DNA from: Monodelphis domestica
Lineage: Eukaryota; Chordata; Mammalia; Didelphimorphia; Didelphidae
Direction: 5' to 3'
Length of the DNA stretch: 64,000 nucleotides
Assembly (NCBI RefSeq): GCF_027887165.1
Contig: NC_077231.1
Location: 187,224,103 to 187,288,102, forward strand
In this document: one piece after another, positions 56,552-64,000 of the stretch
How the letters are laid out: each line of letters starts with the position of its first letter
How positions within the stretch are numbered: the first letter of the stretch is position 1
Translations under genes and position numbers: made by a program
The notes under the pieces: model-generated
Seen by the model: the letters and a program-made list of their open reading frames with translations, nothing else
The model's database searches: none
Told to the model about the DNA's origin: nothing

Positions 56552-59500
56552 TCATTTTCCAGTTTTTTTTTTTACCACCACAAAGAATACAGCTATGAAT
56601 ATTTTTGCACATGTATTTTTCCTCATTATCTCTTTGGGGTATAAAACTAGTAGTGGTAGTACTGGATCAAAGGGTATATATTCTTTTAAAGCCCTTTTTG
56701 CATAATTCCATATTGCCTTCCAGAATGGCTGTATTAATTCACAACTCCACCAGCAATGCATTAGAGCCCTGTTTTTGCCACAACCCTTCCAACATATATT
56801 ATTTTCCTTTACTGTCATATTGGCCAATATGCTAAGTGTGAGGTGGTACCTCAATGTTGTTTTGATTTGTGTTTCTCTAATTATGAGAGATTAAGAAGAT
56901 TTTTTCATGTGTTTATTGATAGGTTTGATTTCTTTTTCCTGAAAACTGCCTAATCATGTCCCTTAGCCATTTGTCAGCTGGGGAATGAATTGATTCTTTT
57001 GTACAATTGATTTAGCTCCTTATAAATTTGAGAAATGAGACCTTTGTAAGAGGTTATTGTTATAAATTTTTTGCAGAATTTGTTGCTTCCCTTTTAATTT
57101 TGTTTGCATTGGTTTTGTTTGTACAGAGATGTTTTCATTTAATATGATCAAAATTATTTGTTTTATATTTTGTAGTGTTCTCTATCTGCTGCTTGGTCTT
57201 AAATTCCTTCCCTTCCCATAGATCTGACAGGTATAGTATTCTCTGTTCACCTTATTTGTTTAAGATTTCCCTCTTTATATTTAAGTCATTTACCTATGCT
57301 GAGTTAATCTTGGTATAGGGTATAAGATGTGGATCTAAACCTATTTTCTCCTCTATTGTTTTCCAATTCTCCCAGCAGTTTTTGTCAAATTCTGGGTTCT
57401 TGTCCCCAAAGCTGAGATCTTTGGGTTTGTCAGACACTGTCTTGCTACTGTCATTTACCCCAAGCCTATTCCATTGATCCACACTTCTATCTCTAAGCCA
57501 ATACTATATAGTGTTGATAATCACAGTTTTATAGTATAGTTTGAGATATGATAATGCTAGGCATCCCTCGTTAACATGATTTTTATTAGTTCCCTTGATA
57601 TTCTTGAGCTTTTGTTCTTCCAGATGAATATTGTGATAATTTTTTTCTAATTCTATAAAAAAGTGTTTTGGTAGTTTGATAGGTATAGCACTGAATCAAT
57701 AAATTAATTTAGGTAGCATTGTCATTTTTATAATATTAGTTCATCCTACCCATGAGCAATTTATATTTTTCTAATTATTTAGATCTAGTTTTATTCGTGT
57801 GATGACTGTTTTGTAGTTATGTTCATATAATTTTTCTTGGCAAGTAGATTCCCAGATATTTTATCTTGTCTAGAGTAATTTTAAATGGATTTTCTCTCTC
57901 TAACTCTTGCTGCTGGGTTTTGTTGGAAACATATAGGAATGCTTATGATTTATGTGGGTTTAGTTTGCAACCTGCAACTTTGCTAAAGTTATTGAATATT
58001 TGTGCTAGGTTTTTAGTTTTTTTTTTTTATTCTTTGGGTATACCATCATGTCATATGCAAAGAGTGATAGTTTAGTTTTCTTATTACCTACTCTGATTCC
58101 TTCAATTTCTTTTCCTTCTCTAATTGATATTGCTGGCATTTCTAGTATAATATTAAATAGCAGTGGTGATAATGGGAATCCCTGCTTCACTCCTGATCTT
58201 ATTGAGAAGGCATCCAACTTATCCCCATTGCAGATGATACTCGCTGATAGTTTTCAATAAGTACTGTTTATTATTTTGAGGAAAGGTTCTTTTGTTTCTG
58301 TATTTTCTAGTGTTTCCAATAGGAATGGGTATTGCATTTCATTAAAGGCATTTTCTGCAGCTATTGACATGATAATGTGATTTATATTAGTTTGGTTGTT
58401 GATATGGTAAATTATGCAGATGGTATTCCTAATATTAAACCAATCATACATTCTTGGTATAAATCCTACCTGGTCATAGTGAATAATCCTTGTGATAACT
58501 TGCTGTAGCCTTTTAGCTCATATTTTATTTAATATTTTTGCATCTATGTTCATTAAGGATATTGGTCTATAGTTTTCCTTTCTCAATTTTTAATCACCCT
58601 TGGCTTAGAAATCAGCACCATGTTTGTACCATAAAAAAGAATTTGGTAGGACACCTTCTTTGCCTGTTTGTCAAATAATTTGTAGAATATTGCAGTTAAC
58701 TCATCTTTAAAAATTTGATATAGTTCATTTGTGAATCCTTCTTGACCTGGTGATTATTTCTTAGGGAGTTTTTTTTTTAATTTTGATGGCTTGTTCAATT
58801 TATTTTTCTGATATGGGGTTATTTAAGTATTCTATTTCCTCTTCCTTAATCTAGGCAATTTATATTTTGTAAATATTCATTCATTTCATCTAGATTGCCA
58901 TATTTATTGCCATTTAATTGGGCAAAATAATTTCCTTAATTTCCTTTTCATTAGAGGTAATATCACCCTTTTCATTCATGATACTATTAACTTGGTTCTA
59001 TTCTTTCATATTCTTTATTAGATTAACCAATACTTTTATTTGTTTTATTTGTTTTCTCCCTAAATACCAGCTCCTAGTCTTATTTATTAGTTCAATAATT
59101 CTTTTACTTTCAATTTTATTAAATTTTTCTTTGATTTTTATGATTTCCTATTTGGTCTTCATCTGAGAATTTGTTCTTTTTGTAGTTTTTTTTTTTTTGC
59201 ATGCCCAATTCATTAATCTCCTCTTTCTCTGTTTTGTTAATATGGGTACTCAGGGACATAAATTTTCCTCAGAGTACTGCTTTTGCTGTATACCATAAGT
59301 TTTGATGTTGTTTCCTCACTGTCATTCTATTTAATGAAAATCAGTAATTTTTTCTATGATTTGCTCTTCAACCAACAGTTTTGGAGAATCAGATTATTTA
59401 ATTTCCAAGGAATTTTTGATATATCTCTCCATTTTCTTGTATTATGATCTGAAAAAGTTCTATTTATTATTTCTGCTTTTCTGCATTTGTTGGCAATGTT

Positions 59501-60150
59501 TTCATGCCCTAGTACATGGTCAATTTTTGTAAATCTACTAAGTACTTCTTCAAAGAAGGCATGTATATATATATATATATATATACACATATATATACAC
59601 ACACAGATATATATCCCTATTTACTTTATCTATATATTAACTCTAATTTTTCTCACATTTCATTCACATCTCTTACTTCTTTCTCATTTATTTTTTGGTT
59701 TGCTTTATCTATATCTGATAGAGGAAGATTGAGATCTCCCACAAGTATAGTTTTACTATCTATTTCCTTCTTAAGCTACAATAATTTCTCCTTTAAAAAT
59801 ATGCATACTATTCCATTTGTTGCATACATATCGAATACTGATTTTTCTTCCATTGTCTACACTGCTTTTTATCAGGATGTAATTGCCTTCCTTATCTCTT
59901 TTAATCAGATCTATTTTTACTTTGACTTTGTCATATATCATGACTGTGACTCATGCCTTCTTTTTCTCAGATGATGCCCAATAAATTCTTCTCTAGCCTC
60001 TTACCTTTACCCTTTGTGTGTATACTTGCCTCATATGTATTTCTTGTAGATTACATATGGCTGGATTTTGGTTTTTAATGCACTCTGCTATCTGCTTCGG
60101 TTTTATAAGCAAATTCATCTCATTCACATTCAGAGTTATGATTGATATCT
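56552..60150 (-). pseudogene. L1-C ORF2 remnant (reverse)
   Basis: Open pieces on the reverse strand include 59354-59602 (TKIDHVLGHENIANKCRK, endonuclease), 58254-58451 (WFNIRNTICIIYHINNQT, reverse transcriptase), 58005-58217 ([18 protein letters not shown], then FAYDMMVYPKN where the intact L1 has [11 protein letters not shown]), 57294-57482 and 56552-56854 ([26 protein letters not shown], the Cys/His motif kept). The catalytic first Asp of FADD is changed to Tyr. Not functional. Confidence 0.9.
59567..59620. repeat. (TA)n/(CA)n microsatellite inside L1-C
   Basis: TA run with CA interruptions in the endonuclease part of L1-C. Confidence 0.85.
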
Positions 60151-60273
60151 GTGGTATTATCCATCATTTTGATCTCCTTTTTTAATCCTGACCTTTTTTC
60201 TTTTACTCTTTCCCTCTGCACCAGTGTTTTTCTTTTAATCAGTACCCCCTTTGCCTACCCTTATTAAGGGTTT

Positions 60274-60836
60274 TGTTATATAAAGAATTATATATTGCAT
60301 GGCACTTACTCCCTGATTTAAATTTAGTATTTAATGAAATAGGTGATCACCATGACAACTTTGTTTTAGGAAACCTCAAATTTTACCTTTGTCTCATAGG
60401 AACTTGTCTATCAGACTTATTCTTGTCTAAGACTGAACAATTACCCATAAAATATCCATTAAACATCCTGAATAGGAGTGATGGAGGTGCTTGGGTCTTG
60501 AGCCTCTTTTTTGGTTTCTTGGTTTCTGTTATTTTGGGGGGTTCTCCTAGATACCCTAGACTCAGGCTAAAATCTCTTTCTCAAGCCCCTATGTAACTAA
60601 TCAGTTATTTCTCTGGTTATATTCCCTAAAGACTCCAAGGTTTTTATTGTGATGGAAAAATTCCCAGTTGTGATTTATTTTCCCAGAGACATTGTCCTCA
60701 GAATCTCAGTGCTTGGCTTGGTGTGGTCTTAGTGCATGACTCTGTGTGTTGGCCATAAGAATATGGCCTCCCTTGTCCTGATTAAAGATGTGTTTTTTGT
60801 AACTGCTTTGGTGGTTTTGTGTTTTTACAGGTTGAC
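60274..60836 (+). repeat. Probable LTR (563 bp)
   Basis: Begins TGTTATAT and ends GGTTGACA (TG...CA). Near the end it has ATTAAA (60781-60786) and then a GT-rich stretch like 'gtaactgctttggtggttt', as in the R/U5 part of many retroviral LTRs. It starts where L1-C stops. No target duplication was found. The 107-residue frame 60273-60596 has no protein features. Boundaries and identity are tentative. Confidence 0.45.
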
Positions 60837-61554
60837 ATTCACTACTAGAAAGGAAGAGATCCACGATAATTCCTAATTAAAGCAATCCTCTCTAAAAATT
60901 ATAAAAGTCATCCAGATCCTATTTTAAGTAATATCATGATGATTGGATGCCCCAGTCATTATATCATCAGGATGAAATTCATAACAAAAACTCAGTGGAC
61001 AAAGAATATATACTATGCAGATTATTAACAGCTGGTTGGATAAATATAGGGCTTTCTATTTAGCTTATTATGCATAAGTGTGTGAGTGTGTGTGTGTGTG
61101 TGTCTGTGTGTCTGTAGCAATTCGACAAATTAGGTCCACAATAAATTAAAAGAAAAGAGGAGATTAGATCCTATCTTGAAAAGTGTGAAGGGTCTTCCAA
61201 GGTGAAAAACTGTTAGTGCTTTGGTGTTGTCTGACTCTTGAATTTTGATGATGATTAGCTTGGGAAATATTGCTTTGTGGATTAGATTAGAGAAGGGAAT
61301 TTTCCAGGACTCTACAAAAATTTTCCTTTATGAAACTCATTGAAAGTTACATAAGAAAACAATGAGAGAAATGGATTTCCATTTAGGTTTTATTGGAATA
61401 ATCTTGGCTGAAGAAGTTGAAATCTATTTAATGGAACAGTGAAAGTTGACATTTAAATAAATATTTAAGATAACCAAGTTCAAAGAATATGGTGAGCCAA
61501 CGCCAATACATTTAATAAGGAAGTTAGGACTTGAGAAGTGTTTCCTTAAAATCA
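60837..61554. other. No recognisable feature; GT tract
   Basis: A (GT)n tract lies at 61079-61115. Otherwise unclassified. Confidence 0.4.
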
Positions 61555-61995
61555 TACATATATTTCGAGCCACCAATACCTTTTATAGGTCTGTGTTCCA
61601 AAGAGATCAAATATAGGGGAAAAGGGCCTATCTATACAAAACTATTTATAGCTGTTCTTGCTGTGGTGCAAAGAACTAGAGATGGAAGAGAAGCCCATCA
61701 AATGGGGAAAATCTGAACAAGTGATGATACATGATTGTAATGGAATACTTTTGTGACTTAAGAAATGATTAACAAAACAATCACAAAAAAAGAAAACCTA
61801 GAAAGACTTATATGAAGTGAGAAGATCCAGGAGAATAGTGTACATAGTAACAGCAATTATATACAATGATTAACTGTGAATAAATTAACTTATCAGCAGT
61901 GTAAGGATGAAGAACATTCCAAAGGGCTTGTGAAAAAAATGCTATCCACCACCATGGGTGTCTGAATGCATATTGGAGCATCGCATTCTTTACCT
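61555..61995 (+). mobile_element. Old L1 3' end (forward), different subfamily
   Basis: Decayed end of ORF2 ('taggtctgtgttccaaaga', 'tttatagctgttcttgctg') followed by a 3' UTR with 'agtgtacatagtaacagca', 'atgctatccaccaccatgg' and 'gtctgaatgcatattggag'. This 3' UTR type differs from the young L1 of this window. It ends before a GAT repeat. Confidence 0.75.
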
Positions 61996-62003
61996 TATTT
62001 CAT

Positions 62004-62028
62004 GATGATGATGATGATGAAGATGACA
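62004..62028. repeat. (GAT)n short repeat
   Basis: About eight GAT units, with one AAG change. Confidence 0.8.
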
Positions 62029-62046
62029 TTTGTAAGAATACACTTA

Positions 62047-62215
62047 TAGACTACTCCATAGTATAGTAGGGAAAGCATTAGTTTTAGAGTCAAATGATGT
62101 ATGTTTTATCCTGTCTTTCAACAATAACCCTCCTAAGCCTCCATTTCTTCATATATTACTCAAAGAAAAAAAACAATAACTTCTAAGATCCCTTATAATT
62201 CTAAATCCATGAAAG
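62047..62215 (+). repeat. MIR-like SINE (forward)
   Basis: 'atagtatagtagggaaagca', 'tagagtcaaatgatgtatg' and 'aatcttctaagatccc' style order. Diverged. Confidence 0.5.
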
Positions 62216-63699
62216 AAAAGTTTCTGCTATTCCTTTTCACTATAACTCTATGAGTTACACATTGCCATATGAAGCACAGATAATTTAACTGATTTGTTCA
62301 TTATCTTCCTTTTAAACAATATTAATAAATCCATTAATCCCTTGACATATAAAATGTTTACCTAGTACATATGATGAGTAGATCACAGGGCTAGAGAAAG
62401 TGGAATGTGCAAAATGGGTTAGGACATGGTTTGTGTCTTTGAGGAAACAAGATGTTTCATGAAATGTGAAATAATAAGCAAGCAGTGATAGAATATAAAA
62501 TTAATGGTAAAAACAATATGTGCTACATTTGCTTCTTTTGGGAGCAAAACAAATTTCATGGACTCCCTTGATTCCTTTGAATGGCTGGAAAAATTTCAAC
62601 CCTTCATTGAAAAGGATGGTAGATACCCTTCTTAACCTGATAAATATTGACTTTTCCACATTTGGGAGATAGATGCAAGGGTCATAAAGAAGAAGATGTC
62701 TTTTATAATGGTTTCCACTAGCTGGATTCTGAAAGGTCAAGCCCCTATGGTCCTACTAGGTGATAACTGGTATGTTTCACGGAAGGAAAATACTAAATGA
62801 GGGTAGGTATTCCCCTCCTCCTCCCCTGGGCATCATGTACACCATATGATTGGGGCCCAGAACTTGTATTAGTACTTAGCAAGGAGAACAAATGCCCTGA
62901 AGACCTCACCTTTCAACATAGAAAATTCATCATTTGACCTCATTGAGGGATGGGAGAAATAAAAGAATCAGAATAGTGTAAACACTATATAAGAGTCCAT
63001 CTGTGGCTCTGGGAAGTAGGATAACAAAATATAATTTATTCTGTAGTGGTGATGTCACTGAATATAATTGATGTGTTGGGTTCTAGTCTTTGGTTTGAAC
63101 TTTGGAATTTTTTCATGTTTCATATTGCAAACCTGCAAAAGCAGGTATGGAGGAAATGGAGCAAGGCACTACTGTTATTATGTGAATTTGGCGCTAATGA
63201 CAGATGGGAAATATTATTGTGCTGGGATGATTCTTTATGGTAACTGCATGATAGTACATCAATAGGTAGTGGAAGAATGATGGAGACTTTGTAAATCATT
63301 AATGCTAAGCATAATGCCATGATAAAAATAGGGTGGTGTTGGTTAAGGGAATACAAAAGTTGCTCTTCCCAGAAGCAGAGGCAACCTAAAAGTAGTGTAT
63401 CTTTTCTTTTGGTGGACTTAGCTCTAATTTCACAAGTGTTTTGATCTGAAATTAAAAACAAAACAAAACAAAAAAAACCAATTATTAAAACTACTATCAT
63501 GGAAGGAGAACTAGAGATATTTTAAACACAACAAACTCCCCACATTGCCTTTATGATGTCTTTTTTCTAACCAACATGATAACTAGGCCTACCTGTAACC
63601 ATTGTTTTTTAGTCATGGTTATTGAACTGACAATGTTTTAGGCAAAGCATGTTGGTGGGGTGGGTTTGGAACAAAGATGGTGGAGTTAATAAAACTTAA
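62216..63699. other. Unclassified sequence
   Basis: No gene supported. The 126-residue reverse frame at 63120-63500 shows no domain. 63660-63700 has 'aacaaagatggtggagtt', an L1-opening-like phrase, just before the last L1 piece. Confidence 0.35.
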
Positions 63700-64000
63700 A
63701 GTAAAATATCAATTTAATAAATAAGACTAGAAATTTTAGTTTCCAAACAAAACTATCAATACAATTGATAGACTATTGGTTAATTTCACTGAAAAAAATA
63801 AAATCAGAATACTAGAATCAAAAATCAAAAGGATGAATATATCACCAATGAAGATGACATTAATACAATTATTAGGTATTATTTTGCCCAACTATATGCC
63901 AGCAACATGGACAATCTAACTGAAATTGGTGAATACTTACAAAAATATAAACTGTCCACCCTGACAGAAGAGGAAATATAATACTTAAATAACTCTAGCT
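63700..64000 (+). pseudogene. L1 ORF2 fragment, cut by window edge
   Basis: Matches the intact ORF2 around residues 355-455: 'aatttaataaataagactag', 'gatgaatatatcaccaatg', 'tattttgcccaactatatgc' and 'ctgacagaagaggaaatat', with a stop and shifts. It continues past 64000. It begins directly after a phrase resembling an L1 5' end, so an internally deleted copy is possible. Confidence 0.85.

Larger units (their letters stand above)
56005..60270 (-). mobile_element. L1-C: 4.3 kb reverse L1, near-complete ORF2, dead
   Basis: On the reverse strand it starts in the spacer just before ORF2 ('gggtactgattaaaag', at 60252) and runs through all of ORF2 to the 3' UTR, with a purine-rich 'gggagaggggatgaaaaaa' near 56085 and an A-rich end at about 56010. 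It is 5'-truncated in the inter-ORF spacer. ORF2 is broken by many stops and shifts. A TA tract sits inside (59567-59592). Divergence from the intact L1 is clearly larger than for L1-A. Target duplications could not be found. Confidence 0.9.

Noticed and set aside
60273..60596. 107-residue forward frame
   Set aside because: Lies within a probable LTR and shows no recognisable domain.
63120..63500. 126-residue reverse frame considered as a gene
   Set aside because: No recognisable domain or promoter, and composition is like the flanks.

Overview
The window is nuclear DNA from a mammal, almost certainly a marsupial. I see no host protein-coding gene that looks functional, no RNA gene, no CRISPR array and no bacterial-type operon. 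The base composition is AT-rich and CpG-poor. The sequence is packed with LINE-1 (L1) copies whose ORF2 reads like the opossum/kangaroo L1 lineage, with tRNA-derived SINEs of the marsupial type (heads resembling AGCTAGGTGGTACAGTGG), with old MIR and L2 pieces, and with endogenous-retrovirus solo LTRs. A didelphid such as the grey short-tailed opossum is my best guess, but the species cannot be fixed from this sequence alone. The window behaves as a gene-poor, transposon-rich intergenic or intronic stretch.

Layout. 1-5.9 kb: SINE, L2 and a decayed solo LTR (4243-5187). 5.9-7.3 kb: a young 5'-truncated L1 with clean target-site duplications (5901-6629), then an older L1 3' end. 7.3-16.9 kb: mostly old or unrecognised DNA with a GC-rich RTE/SINE-like block (9390-9925). 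16.9-19.1 kb: an old reverse-strand L1 split by a 380 bp TTCC/TTTC microsatellite. 19.1-29.8 kb: MIR, SINE and L2 pieces, plus a processed pseudogene of HINT1 (26510-27060) flanked by 41 bp direct repeats. 29.8-37.3 kb: a full-length but dead forward L1 (L1-A) carrying a 784 bp solo LTR in its ORF2. 37.4-42.6 kb: two reverse-strand L1 5' halves (L1-B and L1-D). L1-B is split by a 679 bp solo LTR with a 6 bp duplication.

The centrepiece is 43075-49432, a structurally complete forward L1. It has a 748 bp GC-rich 5' UTR with ETS-like and YY1-like sites at its first bases, an uninterrupted ORF1 (307 aa), a 532 bp purine-rich spacer, an uninterrupted ORF2 (1268 aa) with all expected endonuclease, reverse transcriptase and Cys/His residues, a 3' UTR, AATAAA, a poly(A) tail, and a perfect 16 bp target-site duplication at a TTTT/AAAA site. 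It is a good candidate for a recently or still active retrotransposon. Its machinery, or that of its relatives, would account for the truncated L1 copies, probably the SINEs, and the HINT1 retrocopy.

49.4-64 kb: ancient LINE and MIR pieces, a 4.3 kb reverse-strand L1 (56005-60270), a possible LTR (60274-60836), an old L1 3' end (61555-61995) and a forward L1 ORF2 fragment that runs off the right edge. I found no unknown biological system. The interesting content is retrotransposon biology: one intact L1, several dated insertion events, L1 promoter turnover, and a retrocopy with an unusually long target duplication.
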